A stretch of 46,289 nt of DNA from Candidatus Velthaea versatilis (lineage in GTDB: Bacteria; Vulcanimicrobiota; Vulcanimicrobiia; Vulcanimicrobiales; Vulcanimicrobiaceae), in NCBI GenBank assembly GCA_003134035.1, contig PLAE01000066.1, positions 487 through 46,775 on the forward strand, given 5' to 3'. Numbering within the stretch: the first letter of the stretch is position 1; each line of letters opens with the position of its first letter. Positions 15,799 to 23,950 of the stretch are shown here, one piece after another. The notes below the pieces were generated by a model. That model saw only the letters and a program-made list of their open reading frames with translations, made no database searches and was not told the DNA's origin. The position numbers and the translations under genes are program-made.

Positions 15799-16452
15799 AT
15801 GCGTGCGATGCCGGTGCTGCGACCCGTCGTCGTCCACCGCGGTCCGGGGCGCAACGTCGCCGTCGACGGCTTCGCGGCGGCGCGCGGATTCGAGATCGTC
15901 GCCTACGTCCACGACAACGCCGCGCGAGAATCGGTGCTCGACGGCATCCCGGTCGTCAGCCACGCAACGTGGCGCGAGCGACTGCGCGAAATCCCAAGCA
16001 TCGTGACGGCACTCGACCCGTTGGAGCGCCGCGCGATGGCCGAGCGGATCGCCGGCGCGGGCGGCACGTTTGCGGTCATTGGCCGCGCGAGCGCCGCGAT
16101 CGCACGGTCCGTCACCTTCGGCCCGGGGACGCTCGCCGGCGACGGGCCGCTCTACGTCGGCAGCTCGACGACGTTTGGCCGCCACGTGGTCATCGTCACG
16201 CCCGCGAGCATCGGCCACGATTGCACGATCGGCGACTGCGTCACGATCCATCCGGGCGCGGCGATCTCCGGCCACGTCGTCATCGAGGACGACGTGGTGA
16301 TCCGCGTGGGCGCTGTCATCGTGAACGGTCAATCCGGGAAACCCCTGCGGCTTGGGCGTGGAGCGTGCCTCGAGGTCGGCACGGTCGTGACGAAATCCGT
16401 ACCGGCCGGCGCGATCGTCGCGGGGAATCCGGGCCGGCCGTGGCGTCCGTAG
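15799..16452 (+). CDS. PglD/NeuD-family sugar acyltransferase
   Basis: A 217-aa hexapeptide-repeat acetyltransferase. The beta-helix (about residues 105-215) holds the catalytic His140 in ASIGHDCTIGD and the segment TIHPGAAISGHVVIEDD, matching the active site of PglD. The N-terminal domain keeps the fold pattern (FEIVAYVHDN, GIPVVSHATWRE), but its glycine-rich nucleotide loop is degenerate (HRGPGRNV). ATG at 15799 or 15808. It is divergent from a paralogue with only 35 bases between, so their promoters must overlap each other's coding region. With the DegT aminotransferase it would make an N-acetylated amino sugar for the surface polysaccharide. A decayed copy of its 3' end lies at 13128-13330. 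Confidence 0.85.
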   Translation: MRAMPVLRPVVVHRGPGRNVAVDGFAAARGFEIVAYVHDNAARESVLDGIPVVSHATWRERLREIPSIVTALDPLERRAMAERIAGAGGTFAVIGRASAAIARSVTFGPGTLAGDGPLYVGSSTTFGRHVVIVTPASIGHDCTIGDCVTIHPGAAISGHVVIEDDVVIRVGAVIVNGQSGKPLRLGRGACLEVGTVVTKSVPAGAIVAGNPGRPWRP

Positions 16453-16759
16453 GGGCGAACCCATCGCGCGCGGTGTGCCCGTTAAGCGACTCGTTTCCCT
16501 GCCCTTTGACCAGCGAAGTCCTCGAAATCCGGCGCGTGGCTGTCGCACGCGAACCAGCGTGACCGCGACGTCGGGTCGCGAACAGCCATTAATCTGAGCT
16601 GCGGGGCGGGCCTGACCATCGACGAGAACGCACAGCACCTTCACGGAGCACGATTGCGACGTACAGCCGGTACGCCCGAAGCGCTCTCAACGCGCTATGG
16701 CCGCCACGGTCGCTCGGCCTCAGAGGGCGCGTTCGCGAGCGCCGCTAACTCAAATTCGG
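16453..16759. other. Intergenic region, possible glycosyltransferase relic
   Basis: No intact gene. On the - strand between about 16480 and 16644 the translation includes RPDVAVTLVRVRQPRAGF, which loosely recalls the PDVTLVRVPRNAGFA region of GT2 rhamnosyltransferases. This may be a decayed glycosyltransferase fragment or chance; the support is weak. Confidence 0.25.
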
Positions 16760-17932
16760 ATGTCATCCGGCGTCTTCTCATTCGCGACGGGCATGCTAAG
16801 ACGACGTTTCCGGCCACGCAAGCCGCCGGATATCGGCCCGATCGTTGTCCTCGATGATTTCTTTCCCAACGTCTACTCCGGCTTTCGAATCGCCGAATAC
16901 AACGCATTTCTGCAGCGGTATGCCAACCTCACGGTCTACTCGACGAGCCCGGAGTTCGCGAGCGACCACGCGGAGTACGCCCGACGGTATCCGGCCTTGG
17001 CTCATCGCGTTCGTCCGTTTGATCACGCGGTGATCCGGGGGGCGAGCCTGGCGTGGATCATGTTCCTCTTCAACGCGTACAAGTGTCTGCCGTTCTTGGA
17101 GGCAGCAGGAGTACCGTTCGTTTTTTCCCTCAACCCGGGTGGTGCCTTCGGCCTCAATGAACCGGCGAGCGACGCGATGCTCGACCCCATCTTGGCCTCG
17201 AAAATGCTCCGGCAGATCATCGTCACCCAGGATATTACGCGCACGTACCTCATCGAGCGCGGTGTCCCGCCACACAAGATCACGCTGATCTACGGCGGCG
17301 TCATGAACGCGCGCTATGTGGACGAGAAAGCTCCGAGCCGCGCCTATTATCCGAAGAAGCCGCTGCTCGACGTGGCCTTCGTCGCGCATAAATATATGCC
17401 GCAGGCGCCAAATAAAGGCTTTCCCGACTTCTGCCGCCTCGCCGCGAATCTTGCGGGTGACCCGGCCTTTGCGTGGCATGTCGCCGGCCATGGATTCAGC
17501 GACGACGACTGGCCCGCGGCGTTGACGAGGCCGGACCGCTTCACGTTCGAGGGTCTGCTCGAGTCGAAGACAACGCTCTGGGAGTTTTTGCGCGGCGTCG
17601 ACATTATCGTCTCGCCGCAACGGCCGTTTCTGCTGCACCAAGGCAATTTTGATTCGTTTCCGACGTTGGGCGTCGTCGAGGCTTCGTTGCAAGGTGCAGT
17701 CATGGTTTGCTACGACGTTCTCGGCATGAACCACTATTATCGTGACAGCGTCGAGATCGTGGTCTCGCCACCGGACGTCGATCAGTTGACGAGCGCGGTC
17801 CTGCGGCTCAAGAACGATCCGAAGAGGATGGTCTCCCTTGCGAAGGCCGGCCAACGACGCAGCCGCAAGCTCTTCTCGACCTCCATCCAGTTGGGGACTC
17901 GCCAGAAGATACTCGAGCGCTTCGCCCGATAG
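16760..17932 (+). CDS. GT4-like glycosyltransferase
   Basis: About 390 aa with a GT-B fold pattern. The N-terminal half begins after MLRRRFRPRKPPD with a first strand (IGPIVVLDDFFPNVYSGFRI). The linker region shows the donor-domain start TRTYLIERGVPPHKITLIYGGV (split here as TRTYLIERGVPP and HKITLIYGGV). The C-terminal half has a strand-rich Rossmann domain with WHVAGHGF, VDIIVSPQRPF and SFPTLGVVEASLQGAVMVCYD, the last equivalent to the EGFGLVVLEAMACG nucleotide-sugar site of GT4 enzymes, although the classical first Glu is replaced by Asp/Ser. It probably adds a sugar to a lipid-linked intermediate. No convincing ribosome site distinguishes ATG 16760 from ATG 16697 or 16793. Sugar and acceptor are unknown. 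Confidence 0.75.
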   Translation: MSSGVFSFATGMLRRRFRPRKPPDIGPIVVLDDFFPNVYSGFRIAEYNAFLQRYANLTVYSTSPEFASDHAEYARRYPALAHRVRPFDHAVIRGASLAWIMFLFNAYKCLPFLEAAGVPFVFSLNPGGAFGLNEPASDAMLDPILASKMLRQIIVTQDITRTYLIERGVPPHKITLIYGGVMNARYVDEKAPSRAYYPKKPLLDVAFVAHKYMPQAPNKGFPDFCRLAANLAGDPAFAWHVAGHGFSDDDWPAALTRPDRFTFEGLLESKTTLWEFLRGVDIIVSPQRPFLLHQGNFDSFPTLGVVEASLQGAVMVCYDVLGMNHYYRDSVEIVVSPPDVDQLTSAVLRLKNDPKRMVSLAKAGQRRSRKLFSTSIQLGTRQKILERFAR

Positions 17933-18135
17933 CTCCCGGAGGCCGACGCGCTCGAGCTGCGCTCGCTGGTACCAAGCTACCTCATTGCGAATAGCTCACC
18001 GTCGAAGCGACAACCGCAACAAAGAAGGTCTGCCCGTAGACCGAGCTCACCGTAGGCCTGAGCGTGACCGTTTGTTGGGCTCATCCGGAAGTGCATCGTG
18101 CAAATCCATGATAACGATTTGGCCAGGCCTGAGCT

Positions 18136-18411
18136 TCATGCGCTCGTGCGAGTGGTTGCAGAAGCAGCTTTGTCGAAGTTCAGAACGTCGTCAAGCGCCG
18201 CGTCGGCGAATGCCGTGAGCGCGATGCCTTCGTCGCTCGTGCGCATCTGTTCGGAGACCTGGGCTGCTTGGGCCCGTGTGTAGGCCTGGGCCCATGCTTC
18301 GATGATCCGCCGCAATAAGGTGCCCATCGGCACCCCCTCCCGTTTAGCGATCCGCGCGAGGCCGTACTCGTAGACGGGAGAGAGACGTATCGTGAACGGT
18401 GAGCGAGCCAA
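18136..18411 (-). CDS. Small ribbon-helix-helix-like protein, start uncertain
   Basis: The N-terminal part reads FTIRLSPVYEYGLARIAKRE then GVPMGTLLRRIIEAW, the strand-helix-helix pattern of ribbon-helix-helix (Arc/MetJ-type) DNA-binding proteins such as antitoxins. A polar helical tail of about 45 residues follows. TTG at 18411 is the nearest sensible start but has no ribosome site, and the frame is open further upstream through the end of a broken Uma2 gene, so this may be a fused relic rather than an expressed gene. No toxin gene is seen; 17933-18135 contains nothing recognisable. Confidence 0.45.
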   Translation of the reverse strand: MARSPFTIRLSPVYEYGLARIAKREGVPMGTLLRRIIEAWAQAYTRAQAAQVSEQMRTSDEGIALTAFADAALDDVLNFDKAASATTRTSA

Positions 18412-18762
18412 CCGCAATATCTGGAGCAATGGGCACCAGCTTTTCCTGGTCGACGTCCGACAGAGCCTCGAACCGAGTTCTTTCGATGAGCGCTTCATCC
18501 GGCGATACTTTCAGTACCAGCTTTTCACCAAAGACAAATCCGGTATTCGAGCCGAAGACCACATAGCCGTTCGTTTTCCCCCACGCATATAATTTGCGTT
18601 TAAAGCACTATTGCGAATGCCTGATTTACGGCCGGTCGGGCTAACAATCTTTATCTCTCCGTTGATATACTCAAAACGGTAGCCTGGATTGTCATTCGCC
18701 CAGCGAATAAGGTCGTCGTCACTCGGAACCGTTTCACTCCGCAGGTTTAGCACATCGGTCAC
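18395..18762 (-). pseudogene. Frameshifted and truncated Uma2-family gene
   Basis: From a GTG at 18762 (AAGGA just upstream) the frame gives DDDLIRWANDNPGYRFEYIN and GEIKIVSPTGRKSGIRNSAL, the Uma2 N-terminus. Near 18600 the coding sense moves to another frame: RKLYAWGKTNGYVVFGSNTG, then KVSPDEALIERTRFEALSDV and PIAPDIAV. The family would continue with an acidic VELRSPSD-type strand and 50 more residues, but the match stops there and runs into the ribbon-helix-helix frame. It is broken by at least one frameshift and one truncation. Confidence 0.8.
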
Positions 18763-19135
18763 GTCCTTATCGTGATGATTCGTCCGTCTGAGAGTCCCCG
18801 GCCTTGCACATATTTTCGAGGAGCACTTCGCGGTTGACCTCGCAGTCCTAACATCCTGTTCGTACGGTCGGCGAGGCATCACGATCGTAAGCACATCGAG
18901 TGCCGTCCCGTCGTAAACACATTATTTGTCGGCCGGGAAGTCTGCACGGGCCTGGGAGACCGTACGCGTCGGTCAACTGAGATGACATCGAGCATTGAAG
19001 CCCCAGACCGACTTCCCGGGCGAGCATTTGAGACGTACATGGGTATCCGCCCGCCGGTAGACCTGTTCCGTTCGCTGGCGCCTCACGTCGATCGCCAGAA
19101 GGAACAGCCCCCGCCTCCAAACCAAGACAACACCT
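18763..19135. other. Intergenic region without recognisable gene
   Basis: No homologous coding sense, repeat or terminator was found on either strand. It separates the decay zone from the module/glycosyltransferase run that starts at 19136. Confidence 0.35.
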
Positions 19136-20011
19136 GTGAATCAGCAAGCGGCGCAGAAGCTTACCGCACGAGGGCACATCGATGAGTTCGATTTCATCGA
19201 CATCTTGGCGAGCGGCCCGCACCCGGCTTCGCGCAGCGTGCCAGAAGGAGCGATTCTCACGCTGCACGGTTGGGCGGTCATCGCCGAGGATCCGGTGCGC
19301 GCGACGGGCGTGTTCGTTCGCATCGATGACGGATCGCCGCTCGCGGCACTCGCCGGACTGGCACGGCACGACGTCGCGCAAGCGTTCAACAACGCGGAGT
19401 TCGCCGCGAGCGGCTTCCGCGGGGCCTTTACGACTGCCCACCTCGCGCTCGGCGAGCACATCATCACCTTTGCGGTCCGAAGCGATGACGGCCATCTTCT
19501 CGAGGTCGCGGACACTCTGACCTTTTCTATCGACGCGTCGGTGGAAAAGCATGTCCTCGCGGGCACGACGACGCCCGCGCGCCTCGGCGGTGAGGCCTCG
19601 TTTGCGCTTACCGGAGAATTTACGGAGGCACACATCGATGAAGTGGTCGTTCTCTACGCGGGAGGCAGGGCGCGCCCCCATTTGCCCCCGCTACCCCTCA
19701 CCCGGGGCGACGAGCTGCTCGTGAGCGGGTGGGCCATCGACGCGAAAGCCGGAACGGCGGCCGGGACAGTCCGGCTACTGCTCGACGAACTCCCCACGTC
19801 GATTCTCGTGCAGTACGGCCTAGCCCGGAGCGACGTCGCCGCCGCTTTCGACAACCCCGAATTCACGACGTGCGGATTTAACACGGTGATCTCGATGGCA
19901 TCAATGCCGGCGGGAATGCACGAACTCGCACTACTCGTCGAGGACCGCAGCGGACGCTTCACATACGAGACCTCGCAGCACGTCGATTTCACGCTTGCCG
20001 AGACATACTGA
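19136..20011 (+). CDS. Two-module GWA/SGF protein (probable beta-sandwich)
   Basis: A 291-aa protein made of two copies of the module that recurs in this locus. Copy 1: GWA at 45-47, RHDVAQAF at 77-84, SGF at 92-94, closing strand LGEHIITFAV. Copy 2: GWA at 198-200, YGLARSDVAAAF at 227-238, CGF at 246-248, closing MHELALLVED. No signal peptide or membrane helix is visible, so it is cytoplasmic, exported by an unrecognised route, or peripheral. Strand-rich modules with this pattern occur next to or fused to glycosyltransferases and methyltransferases of surface polysaccharides; I know no name for them. The GTG start at 19136 has a poor ribosome site. A GT2 gene follows after 17 bases, which suggests one operon running through the genes at 20029, 21539 and 22873. 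Confidence 0.8.
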   Translation: MNQQAAQKLTARGHIDEFDFIDILASGPHPASRSVPEGAILTLHGWAVIAEDPVRATGVFVRIDDGSPLAALAGLARHDVAQAFNNAEFAASGFRGAFTTAHLALGEHIITFAVRSDDGHLLEVADTLTFSIDASVEKHVLAGTTTPARLGGEASFALTGEFTEAHIDEVVVLYAGGRARPHLPPLPLTRGDELLVSGWAIDAKAGTAAGTVRLLLDELPTSILVQYGLARSDVAAAFDNPEFTTCGFNTVISMASMPAGMHELALLVEDRSGRFTYETSQHVDFTLAETY

Positions 20012-20028
20012 GGCCGACGCTACCCAAC

Positions 20029-21501
20029 GTGCTTGGAAGCGCAGCACAGCCGGGCAATGCCTTTTCGAGATCGGCGGAGTACCTCGCTAACGTCATGCGG
20101 ACACCGCGCGTAAGCGTCGTCATCCCGTCCTACAACCACGCGGAGTTCGTTGGTCAGGCCATCGAGAGCGTGCTGGCGCAGTCATTCGACGACTTCGAGC
20201 TCATCATTACCGACGATGGGTCGACCGACGGCAGCGCGGAAATCATCCGGGGTTACACCGATCCCCGGATCGATTTTGAGGCCTTCGGGGCGAACCGCGG
20301 AGCGTCTGAAACCGTCAACCGATGCATCGCGCGCGCCGCCGGGGAATACGTCGCCTTACTCGGCTCGGACGACTATTTCTTGCCCGGAAAGCTCGTGCGC
20401 CAAGTCGCGATCCTCGATGCTGCTCCGGCACTGGCCGGCGTCTTCGGTCTGGTCGAATTCGTGGACGACGACGGCGCGGCCATCCCGGCGCACCTCAACC
20501 CGATCGCCGGCGCGTTTTCGGCAGCGCCCGCCAACCGGTTCGCCTGGCTGCGGCGCTTCTTTCTGGAAGGCAACGCGCTCTGCCATTCGACCGCGATGAT
20601 CCGCAAGAGTATCTACGACGAGCTTGGCGGCTACGACGTCGCCCTGCGCCAACTGCCGGATATGGAGATGTGGATCCGTATTTGCGCGCGGTATCCCATT
20701 GAGGTCGTGCCCGAGCCGCTGACGGCGTTCCGCGTCTTGCGCGGTCAGCGCAATACCAGCGCGGAAACGCCGTTCGTGATCCGCCGATCCAACTGGGAAT
20801 ACCGCCGGGTGCTGCGGCACTACCGGACGATGGACGAAGCGACCTTAGAGCGCGCGTTCGGAGCCGATATTCCCCAGTGCGCGGCCGACCGCGGGCTGCC
20901 GATGGCGGTGCAGCTGGCCCTGCTGGCGGCCGCGCCGGGGATGCACCGGGCCCGCCAGCTGTACGCGCTCGAAACGCTCGAAGACGCGATCGCCCGTGGC
21001 TTACCGGGCCTGACCTCCAAGGAGCTGCACGAACGCACGGGCGAGCTTGATCCGTTCCGCATCATCGAACTGCGCGAAGCTTTGGCCGCCTGCCAGCGCT
21101 TGGAGCAGCGCGCCGCGAACGCCGAGACGCAACGCGACGATGCCGTCGCGCAGATCGCGGAGCTCCAGAGGCGGCTTCAGCGCAAGCGCTCGATCGCGCG
21201 CGAGACGGCGGCTCGGCACGCGCACGTCGATCTCGAAGTCGTCCGACTCCGGGAAGAGCGCGCCGTGCTGGCCCAAGCGCTCGGTTCGCGCGAGGCGCAG
21301 ATCGCCGAACTCCAAGCGGCGCTGACCGCGAAGCCCAGTCCGGAAGTCGTTTCCCGGCCAACCGGCCCGGTATGGGCGCGCACAAGCGCGATCTTTGCGT
21401 CGCTGCTGGCCACGACGTTCTGGGGGGGACGGTCAGCGCTTTGGAAGCTCCTCGACCGAATCGGCAAATCCGTACGCCGCCTGGCAACTCGCCGCCTCTA
21501 A
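20029..21501 (+). CDS. GT2 glycosyltransferase with coiled-coil tail
   Basis: A 490-aa protein. The GT-A domain starts with SVVIPSYNHAEFVGQAIESV (residues about 29-48), has TDDGSTDGS (61-69) for the nucleotide and a DXD-like metal site in LLGSDDYFLP (110-119), and continues through WIRICARYP with acceptor-side features. About residues 345-435 form a long charged heptad-like helix (LREALAACQRLEQRAA, AQIAELQRRLQRKRS), probably a coiled coil for dimerisation. A short hydrophobic segment (TSAIFASLLATTFWGG) and a basic tail suggest membrane association. GTG 20029 is used; ATG 20095 directly before TPRVSVVIPSY is the alternative. It probably adds one sugar of the repeat unit on the inner membrane face. 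Confidence 0.88.
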   Translation: MLGSAAQPGNAFSRSAEYLANVMRTPRVSVVIPSYNHAEFVGQAIESVLAQSFDDFELIITDDGSTDGSAEIIRGYTDPRIDFEAFGANRGASETVNRCIARAAGEYVALLGSDDYFLPGKLVRQVAILDAAPALAGVFGLVEFVDDDGAAIPAHLNPIAGAFSAAPANRFAWLRRFFLEGNALCHSTAMIRKSIYDELGGYDVALRQLPDMEMWIRICARYPIEVVPEPLTAFRVLRGQRNTSAETPFVIRRSNWEYRRVLRHYRTMDEATLERAFGADIPQCAADRGLPMAVQLALLAAAPGMHRARQLYALETLEDAIARGLPGLTSKELHERTGELDPFRIIELREALAACQRLEQRAANAETQRDDAVAQIAELQRRLQRKRSIARETAARHAHVDLEVVRLREERAVLAQALGSREAQIAELQAALTAKPSPEVVSRPTGPVWARTSAIFASLLATTFWGGRSALWKLLDRIGKSVRRLATRRL

Positions 21502-21538
21502 CGCCTCGAAGTCTTCGACGCACAGTAAGGAACGGAGG

Positions 21539-22876
21539 TTGAGCGTACCCGACCATGTGGTCACCCAGTCGACGCCGATGATATCCGTGTCATTGCGGCG
21601 CAGGTGCGGATTATTCGCGCCTGTTTTCAACCGCTCGCTGCCGCTTCTCATCGCCTTCACCGCACCTTTCATCGTCTTGGGCCTCGTTCGAATCTTCGTC
21701 GTCAATGTGCCGTTCCTGGATGAATGGGAGTGGGCACCCATGATGGTGCATCTTCATCAAGGGAATGTTACCTGGACAGAAATCTCGCGCTTACACAGCG
21801 AACAAAGAATTGTCGTGCCGAGCCTAGTCGCCTTGGCATTCGCAGCACTTCGGCACAGCTGGGTCATACCGCGTGAAACGACATTTTCCGTCAGTTTGCT
21901 TTTCGCAACCTTAGCGATATGGTGGATCGTCATCGTCCGGCTCGTCGCGCCTGCGCGGCGTGAGTGGACGCTGGCATTGATTACGCTCTTGGCGTGCTCC
22001 CTGACTCAAGCCGAGAATTGGACATGGGGCTTTCAAATGTCGTTCTTCGTCGCGAACCTCTGCGCCGCGGTGATGACACTTGGCTTCGTCATGGCCGATC
22101 GTCCTTGGTCGCTACCCCTCGGGGTCTCGGCGTTGATCGTCGGATCGTATTCGATCGGGTTCGGCCTCACGGCGACAGCCAGTGGAATGCTCTTTTACGC
22201 CCTCAACCGTGAGCGATGGAAGTTTGCCGGCTGGGCGGCCGTTAGCATCATCATTCTCCTCTTTTATCGCAACGACTATCAGTCAACGCTCTATCATCCT
22301 GTTAATGAGCCACTGACCTCGCGCATCGCCGACACCACACACTTTGCATTGATCGCACTGGGAGCGCCCATTGCGCGAAGCGCCGGAATTGATTGGTGCG
22401 GCCTGATCGGCTTCATCGCAATTGCGGCTCTGACGCCTTGCGTTCTCTTGCCGTGGCGCCGTGGTCGCATTTCCGAAGGCTCCCTGGCTCTGGTCGCGCT
22501 TGCCAGTATGCCCATCTTGGGCGCATTTGAGGTCGCGTATGGGCGCCTTTTTGAAGGCCTCCAAGCTGCGCTGGGTGGCCGCTTTACAACACCCACGTCC
22601 CTTCTGTGGATAACGCTCATCCTCGTGGCAGCACGACTTCGTATCCGGACTCGGTTCATTGTGCCCAGTGTGATTCCCCTGGCGCTTTTTTGGTGTTGGA
22701 GTCAGGTCGGCGGCTACGCCGAGGTGCGAGACCACGCTCTTTCTCTTTTCGCCGCCGCACAAGTCATTCCACGATGGAACGTCGCGACCGAGGACGAGTT
22801 TCCGCCACTGTGGCCAGCCGAAGCCGAACTCCAATACTTGTATAGTATTCGCGACGGCCCGTTCTATCATCCGTGA
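21539..22876 (+). CDS. GT-C-like polytopic membrane protein
   Basis: About 445 aa with some ten hydrophobic segments. Start: TTG 21539, since AAGGAA lies six bases upstream; ATG 21578 is the alternative. After the first membrane helix comes an acidic loop motif FLDEWEWAPMMVHLHQG, then SEQRIVVPSL, and the C-terminus ends DGPFYHP. The gene at 36852 has the same layout (YMDEWTW, NEHRMLFPNL, DGPYYR), so they are paralogues. An acidic pair in the first external loop and 10-12 helices are the signature of GT-C glycosyltransferases, which use polyprenyl-phosphate sugars on the outer membrane face; direct assignment is inference. The next gene starts within its stop codon (GTGA), so a GWA/SGF protein is made by translational coupling. 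Confidence 0.8.
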   Translation: MSVPDHVVTQSTPMISVSLRRRCGLFAPVFNRSLPLLIAFTAPFIVLGLVRIFVVNVPFLDEWEWAPMMVHLHQGNVTWTEISRLHSEQRIVVPSLVALAFAALRHSWVIPRETTFSVSLLFATLAIWWIVIVRLVAPARREWTLALITLLACSLTQAENWTWGFQMSFFVANLCAAVMTLGFVMADRPWSLPLGVSALIVGSYSIGFGLTATASGMLFYALNRERWKFAGWAAVSIIILLFYRNDYQSTLYHPVNEPLTSRIADTTHFALIALGAPIARSAGIDWCGLIGFIAIAALTPCVLLPWRRGRISEGSLALVALASMPILGAFEVAYGRLFEGLQAALGGRFTTPTSLLWITLILVAARLRIRTRFIVPSVIPLALFWCWSQVGGYAEVRDHALSLFAAAQVIPRWNVATEDEFPPLWPAEAELQYLYSIRDGPFYHP

Positions 22877-23784
22877 GCGCCTTCAATCTAAAACAAAGAC
22901 GTGTTTGGCGTTTGGCTCTTCGATCCAGAGACGTACTCTCTGCGCACTTTCGTCGACCCAGCATCGTAGCGTACAGCCTCCTCGGATGCGCACTTGCAAC
23001 ATGCCTTCTCGCACTTCTGACAAACCCGCTGCCGTCGAGCGACTCCATTGGACGACTTTCGTCGCCCGCGCTCGAAGATCGACGTGATTACCGTATCGTG
23101 CGGATAGGCGTTTCATCGAGCGGGCTTGCAAATATTGAGGGCACGATTCCGGGCAACGGCAGCATTGCGGGTATGAGATGGTACGTGAACGGAGCGCAGG
23201 CTGAACCTCTAGCGCTTCGCCACCGCGGCGGATCTTTTTTAGTAAGCTTACAGCTTCCTCCGGCACGCGATCGCTGGACCATTTTTGCAATAGCAAATAT
23301 GGGCTTTGCACATTTCGTGCCGATGCGCACACCGCTCTTTGTATGGTCCCAATCCGCTTCGTCACATGGACCCGAAAAGACGTCGCATACCGTTGCGGCT
23401 GAGGGTCGGGCCCGAGCAGCGCTTGATTTTGCCACAGGTGATGCCGGCAGTATCGCGCTCGCTCAGCAACCCCTGTTGCATTGGTACAGCGGCGCGCAGA
23501 TTGTATTCGTTGGCTGGGCAATCAATATTGCTGAAAGACAAGCACCAAAAACGGTCTTCGTCGCCTTCGACCTCGATTTATTTCGTGCGACGATCAACGC
23601 TGATCGCCCTGACGTTGCCAAAGCTTTTTCAGCTCCGGCGTACACTCGAAGCGGATTCACCGTAACGATTCCTTCGACGTACATACGACCCGGGCTGCAC
23701 CATGTTACGGTGTACGTTTTAGACGGTATGGGGCAAATCGATCCTTCCGCGTGCAATCTGACCGTCGCCGTCTCCACTATGTAG
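22873..23784 (+). CDS. Membrane-anchored GWA/SGF module protein
   Basis: A 303-aa protein with GTG start overlapping the preceding stop by four bases. The N-terminus is a basic stretch followed by one membrane helix (about residues 31-50, AYSLLGCALATCLLALLTNP), so the rest is probably outside the inner membrane. Residues 70-160 form a degenerate strand-rich domain (RIGVSSSGLANIEGTIPG) without the hallmark motifs. Residues about 200-300 form a clear module: GWA at 214-216, RPDVAKAF at 245-252, SGF at 260-262 and closing PGLHHVTVYVLDG. The overlap with the GT-C-like gene strongly suggests the two act together. Function is not established. Confidence 0.8.
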   Translation: MSAFNLKQRRVWRLALRSRDVLSAHFRRPSIVAYSLLGCALATCLLALLTNPLPSSDSIGRLSSPALEDRRDYRIVRIGVSSSGLANIEGTIPGNGSIAGMRWYVNGAQAEPLALRHRGGSFLVSLQLPPARDRWTIFAIANMGFAHFVPMRTPLFVWSQSASSHGPEKTSHTVAAEGRARAALDFATGDAGSIALAQQPLLHWYSGAQIVFVGWAINIAERQAPKTVFVAFDLDLFRATINADRPDVAKAFSAPAYTRSGFTVTIPSTYIRPGLHHVTVYVLDGMGQIDPSACNLTVAVSTM

Positions 23785-23950
23785 GAAAGGCGTGCGTCCG
23801 TCGTCTAGCCGCGTACAATGCGGAGCGACGGCCACCCGCGCACCGACTGCTCCTCTTCGACGCTCAGCCGTGGTGAGCGCGCTCTTCGCGAACGCGGAAG
23901 ACGGTGACGCTTGCGTTCGGATTCAGCAAGCGGTACCTCCAGCGTCAGGC

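Noticed and set aside
15754-16644. 296-codon - strand frame opposite the acyltransferase gene
   Set aside because: Antisense to a clear hexapeptide-repeat gene. Only the part beyond 16453 might be a glycosyltransferase relic, noted with low confidence.
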